DNA of 35,827 nucleotides from Pseudomonas sp. Leaf48 (GCF_001421885.1 NZ_LMLH01000017.1:1-35827), one strand, 5' to 3'; shown: positions 1 to 9,520, counted from the stretch's first letter. Translations and numbers: made by a program. Notes: generated by a model from the letters alone, not told the origin.

Positions 1-27
1 GAGCGGCCACATCTGGCCTTGAAATAC

Positions 28-58
28 AAAACGCCCGATGCGGTGCATCGGGCGTTTT
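28..58. terminator. Bidirectional intrinsic terminator left of the ferritin gene
   Basis: A near-perfect inverted repeat has arms of about 14 bp (A4 CGCCCGATGC and its complement) around a 3-base loop, with T runs on both strands. It can end the leftward ferritin transcript as well as any rightward gene entering from outside the window. Bases 1-27 are too short to assign to a gene. Confidence 0.8.
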
Positions 59-98
59 GAGACTGAAACAGGTGTAAACCTATTTCAGGACTAGACAC

Positions 99-198
99 TG
101 TAGGAGCGAGCATGCTCGCGATCGTCGTTAACGATAACGCGGGCATCTTGAGTCACCGCGGCGCCCTCAGGTTTCTCGCGAGCATGCTCGCTCCTACA
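99..198. repeat. REPIN: two REP sequences in inverted orientation
   Basis: A 22-bp sequence beginning TGTAGGAGCGAGC (99-120) is repeated exactly as its reverse complement at 177-198, separated by 56 bp. Each arm also holds an internal palindrome (GCGAGCATGCTCGC). This is the form of the extragenic palindromic doublets dispersed through P. fluorescens-group genomes and mobilised in trans by a RAYT transposase. It sits just past the stop codon of the ferritin gene, a usual intergenic site, and could fold the mRNA 3' end into a stable stem. Confidence 0.85.
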
Positions 199-225
199 GA
201 AAAGTGCGGGGCTTCACTTACGCAA

Positions 226-690
226 TCATGCGTGGGATTGCAGGTAATTCTCGAGACCGATCAGCTTGATCAGACCCAGCTGTTTCTCCAGCCAGTAAGT
301 GTGATCTTCTTCGGTGTCATGCAACTGAACCCGCAGCATCTCGCGGCTGACATAGTCCTTGTGCTGCTCGCAAAGCTTGATGCCTTTGCACAGCGCGGCC
401 CGTACTTTGTATTCCAGGCGCAAATCCGCTTCGAGCATCTCTGTCACCGTGGTGCCGACATCGAGATCATCCGGGCGCATGCGTGGGGTGCCTTCGAGCA
501 TCAGAATCCGGCGCATCAGTGCATCGGCGTGCCCGGCCTCTTCTTCCATCTCGTGGTTGATACGTTCGTAGAGCTTGGTGAAACCCCAGTCCTCATACAT
601 CCGCGAATGAACGAAATATTGATCACGCGCGGCCAGTTCGCCGGTCAGCAACGTGTTGAGGTAATCGATTACGTCTGGGTGGCCTTGCAT
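226..690 (-). CDS. ftnA: Bacterial ferritin of the Pseudomonas FtnA type (often annotated bacterioferritin BfrA)
   Basis: A 154-residue four-helix-bundle ferritin that would assemble into a 24-mer cage, oxidise Fe2+ and store it as ferric mineral in the cytoplasm. The ferroxidase ligands are visible: E18, E51, H54, E93, E127 and H130. Overall similarity is to bacterioferritin. However, the position that supplies the haem axial ligand Met52 in true bacterioferritins is Ala52 here (context E51-A-G-H54), so inter-subunit haem binding is not expected. This matches the Pseudomonas protein first called BfrA and later reclassified as FtnA. The gene follows katA, from which a terminator separates it, so iron storage lies next to peroxide removal. 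A GGGAGA precedes the ATG. Confidence 0.93.
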   Translation of the reverse strand: MQGHPDVIDYLNTLLTGELAARDQYFVHSRMYEDWGFTKLYERINHEMEEEAGHADALMRRILMLEGTPRMRPDDLDVGTTVTEMLEADLRLEYKVRAALCKGIKLCEQHKDYVSREMLRVQLHDTEEDHTYWLEKQLGLIKLIGLENYLQSHA

Positions 691-714
691 CGCCCTACAT
701 CTCCCTGCTTGAAA

Positions 715-720
715 GTTATA
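715..720 (-). promoter_or_regulatory. Candidate -10 element of the ferritin gene
   Basis: TATAAC on the minus strand lies 24 nt before the start codon. The hexamer 17 nt further upstream (GTTACG) is a poor -35, so this is a weak call. I did not find a convincing Fur box. Confidence 0.35.
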
Positions 721-802
721 GTTTGAACCAAGCTGACCGTAACGTCACTCGACAGACGCAATAAAAGCGAAGATATTCTGAGAAAAGCAGCTTAAATAAC
801 GC

Positions 803-827
803 AAAAACCGCCCAAACAAGGGCGGTT
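803..827 (-). terminator. Intrinsic terminator after katA
   Basis: On the minus strand an AACCGCCC / GGGCGGTT stem with a 6-base loop is followed by TTTTT. It lies 12 nt beyond the katA stop codon. Confidence 0.9.
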
Positions 828-838
828 CTGCTTCTCAT

Positions 839-2293
839 TTAGACTTCGTTAAGCTGTACGTTGAGCAGCGTTGCGATTGCTTCTCCATACGCCGGATCAG
901 CTTTGTAGAAATGCTGCAGTTGCCGATCAACCACGTCACTGGAGACGCCCGCCATCGCACCGGCAATGTTACTGACCAGCAGGGTTTTCTGCTGCTCGTT
1001 CATCAGGCGGAACAACGCGCCTGCGTGGCTGTAGTAGTCAGTGTCTTCGCGATGATCGTGACGATCGGCCGCGCCGCTCAGGCACAATGCCGGTTCAGCG
1101 TAGCGAGGTGCCTGCTTCGGCGACTCCACATAACTGTTGGGCTCGTAGTTCGGCGCCGCACCACCATTGTTGCCTAAGGCCATCGAGCCATCGCGCTGGT
1201 AGGTATTGACCGGACTGCGTGGGGCGTTTACTGGCAACTGCTGATGATTGGTGCCTACACGATAGCGATGGGCATCGGCGTAAGCGAATACTCGCCCTTG
1301 CAGCATGCGATCCGGCGAAAGACCAACACCAGGCACCATGTTGCTTGGACCGAACGCCGCTTGCTCCACCTCGGCGAAATAATTCTGCGGGTTGCGGTTC
1401 AGCTCCAGTTCCCCCACTTCAATCAGCGGAAACTCTTTCTGCGACCAGGTTTTGGTCACGTCGAACGGGTTCTCGTAGTGCGCCGCAGCCTGAGCCTCGG
1501 TCATGACCTGAATGCACACGCTCCATTTCGGGAAATCGCCGCGCTCAATGGCATTGAACAGGTCGCGCTGGGCGTAATCTGGATCGGTACCCGCCAGGCG
1601 AGCCGCTTCGGCCGGTGCGAGGTTCTTGATGCCCTGCTTGGTTTTGTAGTGCCACTTGACCCAGTACCGCTCACCGAGAGCGCTTATCAGGCTATAGGTA
1701 TGACTGCCGAAGCCGTGCATGTGACGGTAGCCATCCGGGATGCCGCGGTCGGAAAACAGGATGGTGACCTGGTGCAGCGCCTCAGGCGAATGGGACCAGA
1801 AGTCCCACATCATCTGGGCACTTTTCAAGTTGCTCTGCGGCAGGCGTTTCTGGGTGTGGATAAAGTCGGGAAACTTCAGCGGGTCGCGAATGAAGAATAC
1901 CGGTGTGTTGTTGCCGACGATGTCCCAGTTGCCTTCCTCGGTGTAGAACTTCAAGGCAAAACCCCGTGGATCGCGCTCGGTATCAGCCGAGCCACGCTCG
2001 CCACCCACCGTGGAGAATCGCAGGAACGTCGGGGTTTGCTTGCCAACAGACTCAAACAGCTTGGCGCTGGTGTACTGAGTGATGTCGCGAGTCACGGTGA
2101 AGGTGCCGTAGGCGCCCGAGCCCTTCGCGTGTACCCGGCGCTCAGGAATGTTTTCGCGGTTGAAGTGGGCAAGCTTCTCGATCAGGTGAAAGTCGTCGAG
2201 CAGCAGCGGACCACGAGGGCCGGCGGAGCGGGAATTCTGGTTGTCGGCAACAGGAGCGCCGCTGGCGGTGGTAAGCGTTTTGTTCTGGCTCAT
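839..2293 (-). CDS. katA: Monofunctional haem catalase KatA (small-subunit clade)
   Basis: Breaks down H2O2 to water and oxygen. The product is 484 residues, the usual length of small-subunit catalases. Distal-pocket residues are His55 (RRVHAKG) and Asn128 (VGNNTPVFF). The proximal haem ligand is Tyr338 in the RxFxY motif (RVFAY). No signal peptide is seen, so it is cytoplasmic. The reading frame opens five codons earlier at 2308. I chose the ATG at 2293 (MSQNK) because it has a GGAA Shine-Dalgarno at proper spacing and matches the family N-terminus. Its neighbours are the alpha-operon terminator upstream and the ferritin gene downstream, an arrangement conserved in Pseudomonas. Regulation by a peroxide sensor is expected, but only a partial OxyR-like site is visible. 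Confidence 0.96.
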   Translation of the reverse strand: MSQNKTLTTASGAPVADNQNSRSAGPRGPLLLDDFHLIEKLAHFNRENIPERRVHAKGSGAYGTFTVTRDITQYTSAKLFESVGKQTPTFLRFSTVGGERGSADTERDPRGFALKFYTEEGNWDIVGNNTPVFFIRDPLKFPDFIHTQKRLPQSNLKSAQMMWDFWSHSPEALHQVTILFSDRGIPDGYRHMHGFGSHTYSLISALGERYWVKWHYKTKQGIKNLAPAEAARLAGTDPDYAQRDLFNAIERGDFPKWSVCIQVMTEAQAAAHYENPFDVTKTWSQKEFPLIEVGELELNRNPQNYFAEVEQAAFGPSNMVPGVGLSPDRMLQGRVFAYADAHRYRVGTNHQQLPVNAPRSPVNTYQRDGSMALGNNGGAAPNYEPNSYVESPKQAPRYAEPALCLSGAADRHDHREDTDYYSHAGALFRLMNEQQKTLLVSNIAGAMAGVSSDVVDRQLQHFYKADPAYGEAIATLLNVQLNEV

Positions 2294-2489
2294 ACGATCT
2301 TCCTTCATCTGTCGGTCTTGAACTGCCGGCTATCGGCTGAGAAGGAGTATTGACCATCAATATGACAGCTACAAATTCATTAACTTGCAGCAATCGATAG
2401 AAAAATACTAATGAACACTCCCATCACATAGTGACGTTGCGGACAAAGGAGACGCTTGTATAAATGGCGCGTTTCTTACAGACACAAAA

Positions 2490-2510
2490 AACCGGGCACT
2501 AGGCCCGGTT
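2490..2510 (-). terminator. Terminator of the alpha operon (after rplQ)
   Basis: On the minus strand an AACCGGGC / GCCCGGTT stem with a 5-base loop is followed by a T run. It is 20 nt past the rplQ stop codon and isolates katA from ribosomal transcription. The remaining spacer to katA (about 196 bp) holds no gene that I can support. Confidence 0.92.
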
Positions 2511-2530
2511 CTTTGTTTCAGACTGACGTC

Positions 2531-2917
2531 TTACTCGGCAGATACAGCTTCGCCGGCAGTAGCACGATCAACCAACTCGACGTACGCCATAGGCGCGTTG
2601 TCGCCAGCGCGGAAACCGCACTTGAGGATGCGCAGGTAGCCACCCTCACGGGTAGCGTAACGCTTGCCCAGGTCGTTGAAGAGCTTACCAACGATAGCTT
2701 TCGAACGGGTACGGTCGAAAGCCAGACGGCGGTTAGCCAGGCTGTCTGTCTTGGCCAAAGTGATCAGCGGCTCGGCAACGCGGCGCAGTTCTTTAGCTTT
2801 CGGCAGTGTAGTTTTGATCAGCTCGTGCTCGAACAGCGACACCGCCATGTTTTGGAACATGGCCTTGCGGTGCGAGCTGGTGCGGCTCAGGTGACGACCA
2901 CTTTTACGATGACGCAT
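2531..2917 (-). CDS. rplQ: 50S ribosomal protein L17
   Basis: 128 residues beginning [20 protein letters not shown], the characteristic basic L17 N-terminus. L17 binds 23S rRNA near the peptide exit tunnel. It is the last gene of the alpha operon, 42 nt after rpoA, and is followed by a strong terminator. Its acidic C-terminal tail is slightly longer than in the shortest homologues, as usual in gammaproteobacteria. Confidence 0.98.
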
Positions 2918-2959
2918 GGTTCATTCCTTACCAAACACTACGTTCGGTGATTACGACGA

Positions 2960-3961
2960 TCAGGCAGTCGCCTTGTCGTCCTTCTTAAGACTTGCAGGCG
3001 GCCAGTTGTCGAGGCGCATGCCGAGGGACAGACCGCGGGAGGCCAGAACGTCCTTGATTTCAGTCAAGGATTTCTTGCCCAGGTTCGGAGTCTTCAACAG
3101 CTCTACTTCGGTACGCTGAATCAGGTCGCCGATGTAGTAGATGTTTTCCGCCTTAAGGCAGTTAGCCGAACGTACAGTCAGTTCCAGATCGTCAACCGGG
3201 CGAAGCAGGATCGGATCGATCTCGTCTTCCTGCTCGACAACCACTGGCTCACTGTCACCCTTGAGGTCGACGAACGCAGCCAACTGCTGTTGCAGAATGG
3301 TTGCAGCGCGGCGAATAGCCTCTTCAGGATCCAGAGTACCGTTGGTTTCCAGATCAATAACCAGCTTGTCCAGGTTAGTACGCTGCTCGACACGGGCGTT
3401 TTCCACCACGTATGCGATACGGCGAACCGGGCTGAACGAAGAGTCAAGCTGCAAGCGACCGATGCTGCGGCTTTCGTCTTCATCGCTCTGACGCGAGTCG
3501 GCCGGTTCATAACCACGACCACGAGCTACTACGAGCTTCATGTTCAGGGCGCCGTTAGACGCCAGGTTAGCGATTACGTGATCGGGGTTAACGATCTCGA
3601 CATCATGATCCAGCTGAATATCGGCAGCGGTAACCACCCCCGAACCCTTCTTCGACAAGGTCAGCGTAACTTCGTCACGACCGTGCAGCTTGATAGCCAG
3701 ACCTTTAAGGTTCAACAGGATTTCAATTACGTCTTCCTGTACACCTTCGATGGCGCTGTACTCGTGGAGCACACCGTCAATCTCGGCCTCGACTACTGCA
3801 CAGCCGGGCATTGAGGACAACAGGATGCGGCGCAGCGCGTTGCCCAGGGTATGGCCAAAGCCACGCTCGAGAGGCTCGAGAGTGATCTTGGCGCGGGTTG
3901 GACTGACAACCTGCACATCAATGTGGCGGGGTGTCAGGAACTCATTTACCGAAATCTGCAT
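2960..3961 (-). CDS. rpoA: RNA polymerase alpha subunit
   Basis: 333 residues. The N-terminal domain (about 1-235) dimerises and scaffolds beta and beta'; its motif [19 protein letters not shown] is present at about 35-53. An acidic linker follows. The C-terminal domain (about 250-320) binds UP elements and activators, with its helix-hairpin-helix signature [10 protein letters not shown] visible. The position between rpsD and rplQ is the conserved alpha-operon order, 22 nt after rpsD. Confidence 0.99.
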   Translation of the reverse strand: MQISVNEFLTPRHIDVQVVSPTRAKITLEPLERGFGHTLGNALRRILLSSMPGCAVVEAEIDGVLHEYSAIEGVQEDVIEILLNLKGLAIKLHGRDEVTLTLSKKGSGVVTAADIQLDHDVEIVNPDHVIANLASNGALNMKLVVARGRGYEPADSRQSDEDESRSIGRLQLDSSFSPVRRIAYVVENARVEQRTNLDKLVIDLETNGTLDPEEAIRRAATILQQQLAAFVDLKGDSEPVVVEQEDEIDPILLRPVDDLELTVRSANCLKAENIYYIGDLIQRTEVELLKTPNLGKKSLTEIKDVLASRGLSLGMRLDNWPPASLKKDDKATA

Positions 3962-3983
3962 GGATGCACCTATTTTCTAGCCC

Positions 3984-4604
3984 TTACTTGGAGTAGAGCT
4001 CGACAATCAGGCTTTCGTTGATGTCGGCGGACAGATCACTGCGAGCTGGAACGTTCTTGAAAACGCCCGACTTCTTCTCAGTGTCTACTTCTACCCATTC
4101 TACGCGGCCACGTTGGGCACACAGATCGAGAGCTTGGACAATGCGAAGTTGATTTTTTGCTTTCTCGCGAACAGCAACCACGTCACCAGCACGAACCTGG
4201 TAGGACGGAACGTTAACGGTCTGACCGTTTACGCTGATCGACTTGTGCGATACCAGCTGACGGGATTCGGCACGAGTCGAACCGAAGCCCATACGGTATA
4301 CCACGTTGTCCAGACGGCATTCGAGCAGTTGCAGCAGGTTTTCACCGGTTGCACCTTTCTTGCCAGCTGCTTCTTTGTAGTAGCCGCTGAATTGACGCTC
4401 GAGAACGCCGTAGATACGACGGACCTTCTGCTTTTCACGCAGTTGGGTGCCGTAGTCGGACTGGCGACCGCGGCGTTGGCCGTGGATACCAGGTGCTGCT
4501 TCAATGTTGCACTTCGATTCGATCGCGCGCACGCCGCTCTTCAGGAAGAGATCGGTGCCTTCGCGACGAGCGAGTTTGCATTTTGGACCAATGTAACGAG
4601 CCAT
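3984..4604 (-). CDS. rpsD: 30S ribosomal protein S4
   Basis: 206 residues. S4 is a primary 16S-binding assembly protein with an S4 RNA-binding domain in its middle part ([18 protein letters not shown], then the SHKSISVNG motif). In E. coli S4 represses the alpha operon by binding the rpsM leader. The same gene order (rpsM-rpsK-rpsD-rpoA-rplQ) makes that control plausible here, but I cannot show the pseudoknot by eye. It starts 18 nt after rpsK. Confidence 0.99.
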   Translation of the reverse strand: MARYIGPKCKLARREGTDLFLKSGVRAIESKCNIEAAPGIHGQRRGRQSDYGTQLREKQKVRRIYGVLERQFSGYYKEAAGKKGATGENLLQLLECRLDNVVYRMGFGSTRAESRQLVSHKSISVNGQTVNVPSYQVRAGDVVAVREKAKNQLRIVQALDLCAQRGRVEWVEVDTEKKSGVFKNVPARSDLSADINESLIVELYSK

Positions 4605-4622
4605 TCTTTACAATCTCCTGGA

Positions 4623-5012
4623 TTACACGCGGCGCTTCTTCGGCGGACGGCACCCGTTGTGCGGGATTGGCGTCACGTCGGTGATGCTGGCGATCTTATA
4701 GCCACAGCCGTTCAATGCACGGACAGCAGACTCACGACCTGGACCTGGACCTTTGACGTTAACGTCGAGGTTTTTCAGGCCATATTCCAGCGCAGCTTGA
4801 CCAGCACGTTCAGCAGCTACTTGAGCAGCAAACGGGGTGGACTTGCGGGAACCGCGGAAACCCGAACCACCGGAGGTAGCCCAAGAAAGCGCGTTACCTT
4901 GACGGTCGGTGATGGTCACGATGGTGTTGTTAAAAGAAGCATGGATGTGGGCGATGCCATCAACCACTGTCTTTTTAACTTTTTTACGAGGACGAGCAGC
5001 AGGTTTTGCCAT
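4623..5012 (-). CDS. rpsK: 30S ribosomal protein S11
   Basis: 129 residues, of the 30S platform next to the mRNA exit and E site. Diagnostic stretches are [17 protein letters not shown] and [14 protein letters not shown]. The N-terminus is lysine/arginine rich (ARPRKKVKK). It starts 30 nt after rpsM within the alpha operon. Confidence 0.99.
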   Translation of the reverse strand: MAKPAARPRKKVKKTVVDGIAHIHASFNNTIVTITDRQGNALSWATSGGSGFRGSRKSTPFAAQVAAERAGQAALEYGLKNLDVNVKGPGPGRESAVRALNGCGYKIASITDVTPIPHNGCRPPKKRRV

Positions 5013-5042
5013 GATTAATTTCCTGTCGATTCGCGTGGGCGA

Positions 5043-5399
5043 TTACTTGCGGATCGGCTTACGCGGACCTTTACGGGTACGCGCGTTAGTCTTGGTACGC
5101 TGACCGCGTACTGGAAGACCACGACGATGACGCAGACCACGGTAGCAACCGAGGTCCATCAAACGCTTGATTTTCATGTTGATTTCGCGACGCAGGTCAC
5201 CTTCAGTGGTGAACTTCGCCACTTCGCCACGCAACTGCTCAATCTGCTCGTCGCTCAGATCTTTGATCTTTGCGGCTGGGTTTACCCCAGTCTCTGCGCA
5301 AATTTTCTGCGCAGTAGTGCGACCAACACCATAGATGTAGGTCAGCGAGATAACAGTGTGCTTGTTATCTGGAATGTTAACGCCTGCAATACGGGCCAT
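5043..5399 (-). CDS. rpsM: 30S ribosomal protein S13
   Basis: 118 residues, a 30S head protein that contacts the P-site tRNA and forms bridges to the large subunit. It starts [14 protein letters not shown] and ends in the basic tail [12 protein letters not shown], both typical. It is the first gene of the alpha operon and follows a clear sigma-70 promoter about 60 nt upstream. The leader between promoter and ATG is where S4 autoregulation acts in E. coli. Confidence 0.99.
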   Translation of the reverse strand: MARIAGVNIPDNKHTVISLTYIYGVGRTTAQKICAETGVNPAAKIKDLSDEQIEQLRGEVAKFTTEGDLRREINMKIKRLMDLGCYRGLRHRRGLPVRGQRTKTNARTRKGPRKPIRK

Positions 5400-5458
5400 T
5401 CAGTGGGACTCCAATTGACAGCTACCTACGCCCCGGAAGCCAAGAAATAGGGCGCGAG

Positions 5459-5487
5459 ATAATATCGCTGTAATAACAAATAATCAA
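5459..5487 (-). promoter_or_regulatory. Sigma-70 promoter of the alpha operon (rpsM)
   Basis: On the minus strand TTGATT (5482-5487), a 17-nt spacer and TATTAT (5459-5464) are followed by a GC-rich discriminator CTCGCGCCC. The discriminator is consistent with stringent (ppGpp/DksA) control. The -35 directly abuts the 3' arm of the upstream hairpin. Confidence 0.8.
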
Positions 5488-5511
5488 CCCGGTAGCGCAC
5501 TAGCTACCGGG
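5488..5511 (-). terminator. Hairpin/terminator between rpmJ and rpsM
   Basis: A perfect 9-bp stem CCCGGTAGC / GCTACCGGG has a 6-base loop. It lies 17 nt past the rpmJ stop codon and is followed on the minus strand by a T-rich but interrupted stretch (TTGATTATTTGTT). It probably ends part of spc transcription just before the alpha-operon promoter begins. The weak T tract may allow read-through. Confidence 0.65.
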
Positions 5512-5528
5512 CTTCAAGCAGATCACAC

Positions 5529-5645
5529 TCAGCCTTGGCGCTGTTTGTGACGCGGTTCCGCGCTGCAAATTACTCGAACAACACCTTCGCGGCGAATAAT
5601 CTTGCAGTTACGGCACAGCTTTTTCACCGATGCACGAACTTTCAT
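5529..5645 (-). CDS. rpmJ: 50S ribosomal protein L36
   Basis: A short gene of 38 residues starting [15 protein letters not shown] and ending EPRHKQRQG. The zinc ligands C11, C14, C27 and H33 are all present, so this is the zinc-binding (C+) form; many genomes hold a second zinc-free paralogue elsewhere. A GAGGAG Shine-Dalgarno precedes the ATG. It lies 24 nt after secY, the conserved last position of the spc operon. Confidence 0.97.
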
Positions 5646-5669
5646 CACCAACTCCTCGAACCTTATGGG

Positions 5670-6998
5670 TCAGCGCAGCATGCCGCTGCCGTAACCCTTC
5701 AGGTTGGCTTTCTTCATCAGGGATTCGTACTGGTGCGAAACGAGGTGCGATTGTACTTGGGACATGAAGTCCATCACAACCACGACGACGATCAGCAACG
5801 AGGTCCCGCCAAGGTAGAACGGAACGTTGGCTGCAACCACCAGGAACTGGGGCAACAGGCAGACGGCCGTCATGTAAAGAGCACCGAACAGGGTCAAGCG
5901 GGTCAGAACGCCATCAATATAGCGTGCCGACTGCTCACCTGGACGGATGCCCGGAATAAAGGCACCGGACTTCTTCAGGTTTTCCGCTACGTCTTTCGGA
6001 TTGAACATCAACGCCGTATAGAAGAAGCAGAAGAAAATAATCCCTGCACTAAACAGCAGAATATTCAACGGCTGACCAGGAGCGATCGACTGCGAGATGT
6101 CCTGCAACCAGCCCATACCTTCAGACTGACCGAACCAGGCACCCAGCGAAGCCGGGAACAGCAAAATGCTGCTCGCGAAAATGGCCGGAATAACACCGGC
6201 CATGTTCACTTTCAGCGGCAAGTGGCTAGTCTGCGCAGCGAAGACCTTGCGGCCCTGCTGACGCTTGGCGTAGTGAACAGCGATACGACGCTGACCACGC
6301 TCAATGAACACCACGAAACCGATGATCGCTACTGCCAGCAAACCGATGGCAACCAGGGCGAAGATGTTGATATCACCCTGACGGGCAGACTCGAAAGACT
6401 GCCCGATCGCTCTCGGAAGACCGGCGACGATACCCGAAAAAATCAACATCGAGATACCGTTGCCAACACCACGCTCAGTAATCTGCTCACCCAGCCACAT
6501 CATGAACATCGCACCAGCCACAAAAGTGGTTACCGCGACGAAATGGAAGCTAAAGTCACCAGTGAACGAAACGCCCTGCCCCGCCAGACCAATGGACATG
6601 CCAATAGCCTGGACAAGAGCAAGAGCGACAGTGAGGTAGCGGGTGTACTGGCTAATCTTGCGACGGCCAGCTTCACCTTCCTTCTTCAACTGCTCCAGCT
6701 GCGGGCTGACGGCGGTCATCAGCTGCATGATGATCGATGCCGAAATGTACGGCATGATCCCCAGTGCAAAGATGCTCATCCGCTCCAGCGCGCCGCCGGA
6801 AAACATGTTGAACAAGCTAAGAATGGTCCCCTCATTCTGTCGAAACAGGTCCGCGAGTCGGTCCGGGTTGATACCTGGAACCGGGATGTGTGCGCCTATT
6901 CGGTAGACGATAATCGCCAGGAACAGAAAACGCAGACGAGCCCAGAGTTCAGACATACCGCCTTTGCCGAGCGCAGAGAGAGCACCTTGCTTAGCCAT
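5670..6998 (-). CDS. secY: Protein translocase subunit SecY
   Basis: 442 residues with ten predicted membrane helices. It is the protein-conducting channel of the SecYEG translocon in the inner membrane. The N-terminus contains [20 protein letters not shown] (first helix). The plug region follows ([20 protein letters not shown]), and the long cytoplasmic loops for ribosome and SecA docking are recognisable (around INRR-like [11 protein letters not shown] and [13 protein letters not shown]). It starts immediately after the rplO stop codon with no spacer, so translational coupling is likely. secE is also in this window, at 32.4 kb. Confidence 0.99.
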   Translation of the reverse strand: MAKQGALSALGKGGMSELWARLRFLFLAIIVYRIGAHIPVPGINPDRLADLFRQNEGTILSLFNMFSGGALERMSIFALGIMPYISASIIMQLMTAVSPQLEQLKKEGEAGRRKISQYTRYLTVALALVQAIGMSIGLAGQGVSFTGDFSFHFVAVTTFVAGAMFMMWLGEQITERGVGNGISMLIFSGIVAGLPRAIGQSFESARQGDINIFALVAIGLLAVAIIGFVVFIERGQRRIAVHYAKRQQGRKVFAAQTSHLPLKVNMAGVIPAIFASSILLFPASLGAWFGQSEGMGWLQDISQSIAPGQPLNILLFSAGIIFFCFFYTALMFNPKDVAENLKKSGAFIPGIRPGEQSARYIDGVLTRLTLFGALYMTAVCLLPQFLVVAANVPFYLGGTSLLIVVVVVMDFMSQVQSHLVSHQYESLMKKANLKGYGSGMLR

Positions 6999-7436
6999 TT
7001 ATTCCTCGAACTTGCCGCCAGCTGCTTCGATAGCCGCACGCGCACCTTTGGTGGCGCCGATTCCCTTTCCGATGGTAACAGCGCGAGTCACTTCGCCGGA
7101 CAGCATGATTTTCACACGCTGAACGTTGACGTTGATCACGTTGGCATCTTTCAGAGACTGCACGGTGACGATGTCGCCTTCCACTTTAGCCAACTCGGAC
7201 AGACGCACTTCTGCGCGATCCATGGCTTTCAGGGAAACGAAACCGAACTTCGGCAGGCGACGATGCAGCGGCTGTTGACCGCCTTCAAAGCCTGGAGCAA
7301 TGGTGCCACCGGAGCGGGAGGTCTGACCTTTGTGACCACGGCCACCAGTCTTACCCAAACCACTACCGATACCACGGCCCGGACGATGCTTTTCGCGACG
7401 GGAACCCGGCGCTGGACTCAGATCATTGAGTTTCAT
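6999..7436 (-). CDS. rplO: 50S ribosomal protein L15
   Basis: 145 residues. The glycine/arginine-rich N-terminal extension ([18 protein letters not shown]) reaches into 23S rRNA, and a globular C-terminal domain follows. It is a late assembly protein of the large subunit. It is packed between rpmD (3 nt) and secY (0 nt), as in other spc operons. Confidence 0.99.
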   Translation of the reverse strand: MKLNDLSPAPGSRREKHRPGRGIGSGLGKTGGRGHKGQTSRSGGTIAPGFEGGQQPLHRRLPKFGFVSLKAMDRAEVRLSELAKVEGDIVTVQSLKDANVINVNVQRVKIMLSGEVTRAVTIGKGIGATKGARAAIEAAGGKFEE

Positions 7437-7439
7437 CGA

Positions 7440-7616
7440 TTAACCCTCGACACGCAGCATGTAGTAAGCCTTGTTGATCATCCCGCGATTCTCGGGAGTA
7501 TCCTGGACTTCTACAGTGTGACCGATGCGACGCAGACCCAGACCCTTAACGCACAGTTTGTGGTTAGGGATGCGGCCGGTCATGCTTTTGATCAGCGTTA
7601 CTTTAACGGTAGCCAT
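7440..7616 (-). CDS. rpmD: 50S ribosomal protein L30
   Basis: A small gene of 58 residues that starts [20 protein letters not shown] and ends YYMLRVEG. The bacterial L30 signature, with RIPNHK followed by [11 protein letters not shown], is complete. The ATG lies 2 nt after the rpsE stop codon and its own stop is 3 nt before rplO. Confidence 0.97.
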
Positions 7617-7618
7617 GA

Positions 7619-8119
7619 TCAGAAGATCTCCTTGACGCTTTTGCCACGCTTGGCGGCAATGGATTCAGGAGACTGCATTGCTTTCAAACCCTTGAAAGTG
7701 GCGTGAACCACGTTTACCGGGTTAGTCGAGCCGTAGCACTTGGCCAGAACGTTCTGAACGCCAGCAACTTCGAGAACGGCACGCATAGCGCCGCCAGCGA
7801 TGATACCGGTACCTTCAGAAGCAGGCTGCATGTACACCTTCGAAGCGCCGTGAGCGGACTTCATTGCGTACTGCAGAGTGGTGCCGTTCAGATCAACCTG
7901 GATCATGTTGCGGCGAGCAGCTTCCATTGCCTTCTGGATCGCAGCAGGCACTTCACGCGACTTGCCACGGCCGAAGCCAACACGGCCCTTACCATCACCA
8001 ACCACGGTCAACGCGGTGAAAGTGAAGATACGGCCGCCTTTAACGGTTTTGGCTACGCGGTTAACTTGAACCAGCTTCTCGATGTAGCCTTCGTCGCGCT
8101 TTTGGTCGTTATTTGACAT
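7619..8119 (-). CDS. rpsE: 30S ribosomal protein S5
   Basis: 166 residues. S5 contributes to decoding accuracy and mRNA unwinding at the entry site. A double-stranded RNA-binding N-terminal domain carries [16 protein letters not shown] and [14 protein letters not shown], and a C-terminal domain follows with [17 protein letters not shown]. It starts 3 nt after rplR. Confidence 0.99.
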
Positions 8120-8122
8120 AAC

Positions 8123-8473
8123 TTAGAACTCCAGCCCAGCTTCACGAGCAGCATCAGCCAGCGCTTTAACGCGGCCGTGGTACTTGAAGCCAGAGCGGTC
8201 GAAAGCCACCTGCGAGACGCCAGCGGCCTTAGCACGCGTAGCGACCAGCTGGCCAACCTTAGTGGCCGCGTCGATGTTGCCAGTGGCACCATCACGCAGT
8301 TCTTTATCCAAAGTCGAGGCGCTTGCCAGGACTTTGCTGCCGTCGGCCGAAATGACCTGGGCGTAGATGTGCTGCGAAGAGCGGAACACGCAGAGACGCA
8401 CGACTTCGAGTTCGTGCATTTTCAGGCGTGCTTTGCGAGCGCGACGCAGTCGAGTAACTTTTTTGTCGGTCAT
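8123..8473 (-). CDS. rplR: 50S ribosomal protein L18
   Basis: 116 residues. It binds 5S rRNA with L5 and L25. The basic N-terminus ([18 protein letters not shown]) and the C-terminal [20 protein letters not shown] motif identify it. It starts 10 nt after rplF. Confidence 0.99.
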   Translation of the reverse strand: MTDKKVTRLRRARKARLKMHELEVVRLCVFRSSQHIYAQVISADGSKVLASASTLDKELRDGATGNIDAATKVGQLVATRAKAAGVSQVAFDRSGFKYHGRVKALADAAREAGLEF

Positions 8474-8483
8474 TTGCTATGCC

Positions 8484-9017
8484 CTACTTCTTCTTGGCTT
8501 CTTTACGACGGACGACTTCGTCCGCGTAGCGCACACCTTTGCCTTTGTACGGCTCTGGTGGACGGAAGTCGCGGATCTCGGCGGCCACTTGACCTACCAG
8601 CTGCTTGTCGATGCCCTTGATCAGGATATCGGTCTGGCTAGGAGTCTCAGCGGTGATGCCTTCCGGCAGTTCGTAATCCACTGGGTGCGAGAAGCCAAGA
8701 GCCAGGTTCAGCACTGTGCCTTTTGCTTGCGCTTTGTAACCAACACCGACCAGCTGGAGCTTGCGCTCGAAGCCTTGGCTTACGCCTTGGACCATGTTGT
8801 TAACCAACGCACGAGTGGTACCAGCCATTGCGCGAGTCTGTTGATCGCCATTGCGAGCAGCAAAACGCAGCTCACCGGCTTCTTCAACGATCTCAACGGA
8901 CGAATGGATGTTCAGTTCGAGAGTGCCCTTGGCACCCTTCACCGAAAGCTGTTGGCCTGCGAATTTTACTTCGACACCGGCTGGCAGCTTAACGGGGTTC
9001 TTAGCGACGCGAGACAT
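8484..9017 (-). CDS. rplF: 50S ribosomal protein L6
   Basis: 177 residues in two tandem domains of the L6 fold, near the sarcin-ricin loop and the EF-G site. The conserved C-terminal motif [14 protein letters not shown] is present, as is the N-terminal [13 protein letters not shown]. It starts 12 nt after rpsH. Confidence 0.99.
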   Translation of the reverse strand: MSRVAKNPVKLPAGVEVKFAGQQLSVKGAKGTLELNIHSSVEIVEEAGELRFAARNGDQQTRAMAGTTRALVNNMVQGVSQGFERKLQLVGVGYKAQAKGTVLNLALGFSHPVDYELPEGITAETPSQTDILIKGIDKQLVGQVAAEIRDFRPPEPYKGKGVRYADEVVRRKEAKKK

Positions 9018-9029
9018 GCTTATCCCCCC

Positions 9030-9422
9030 TTAGAACACAGTGCAAAGAACTTCGCCGCCGACACCGGCAGCGCGCGCAGCACGATCAGTCATCACACCTT
9101 TGTTGGTGGAGACGATAGACACACCGAGACCGCCACGAACTTTTGGCAGATCATCGACGGACTTGTACTGACGCAGGCCTGGACGGCTAACGCGCTTCAC
9201 TTCTTCGATAACCGGACGGCCTTCGAAGTACTTCAGCTCGATGGACAGCAGTGGTTTTGTTTCGCTGCTGATCTGATAACCCGCAATGTAACCTTCGTCC
9301 TTCAGGACTTTGGCAACAGCTACCTTCAACGTGGAAGATGGCATGCTTACGACGGACTTTTCAGCCATCTGGGCATTACGGATACGAGTTAGCATGTCCG
9401 CTAACGGGTCCTGCATACTCAT
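9030..9422 (-). CDS. rpsH: 30S ribosomal protein S8
   Basis: 130 residues. It is a primary 16S-binding protein (helix 21) and the translational repressor of the spc operon in E. coli. It starts [18 protein letters not shown] and contains the family signature [13 protein letters not shown]. An AGGAG precedes the ATG. Unlike most gene pairs in this cluster, it is separated from rpsN by 209 nt that carry a promoter and several hairpins, so rpsH can head its own transcript. Confidence 0.99.
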   Translation of the reverse strand: MSMQDPLADMLTRIRNAQMAEKSVVSMPSSTLKVAVAKVLKDEGYIAGYQISSETKPLLSIELKYFEGRPVIEEVKRVSRPGLRQYKSVDDLPKVRGGLGVSIVSTNKGVMTDRAARAAGVGGEVLCTVF

Positions 9423-9442
9423 GGGCTAGACGCTCCTAATAC

Positions 9443-9464
9443 AAAAAAATTAGCCTTGCGGCTA
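9443..9464 (-). terminator. Attenuator-like hairpin in the rpsH leader
   Basis: On the minus strand TAGCC-GCAA-GGCTA (5-bp stem, GNRA tetraloop) is followed by A and then seven T residues. It ends about 20 nt before the rpsH ATG, just ahead of the AGGAG ribosome-binding site. It has the form of a short intrinsic terminator inside the 5' UTR. Confidence 0.55.
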
Positions 9465-9493
9465 TTACGTGTCGCCGAGAATCTCCGGTCATG

Positions 9494-9516
9494 AAAAACA
9501 CGGGCTCAGGCGAGCC
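9494..9516 (-). terminator. Hairpin with T5 tract near the expected 5' end of the rpsH transcript
   Basis: The GGCTC / GAGCC stem with a 4-base loop (9503-9516) is followed, after CGTG, by TTTTT. It begins only a few bases after the predicted start point of the rpsH promoter. It may stabilise the 5' end or cause early termination. Confidence 0.4.
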
Positions 9517-9520
9517 GGGT

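Noticed and set aside
1..27. Possible 3' end of a rightward gene (a frame ending in TGA at 20-22)
   Set aside because: Fewer than ten codons are visible and they match no protein I can name. The terminator at 28-58 is compatible with one, but that is not enough.
112..726. A 204-codon plus-strand open frame starting within the REPIN
   Set aside because: It is antisense to the ferritin gene, and its start lies inside a repeat. No coding signal.
2397..2411. Possible OxyR site upstream of katA (ATAG-N7-CTAA)
   Set aside because: Only one of the two ATAG-N7-CTAT units is recognisable and it has a mismatch. The adjoining unit at the proper spacing does not match. A footprint or conservation test would be needed.
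5535..7706. A 723-codon plus-strand open frame antisense to rpmJ-secY-rplO-rpmD
   Set aside because: It runs opposite four conserved genes. The product is low-complexity in character and matches no family I know.
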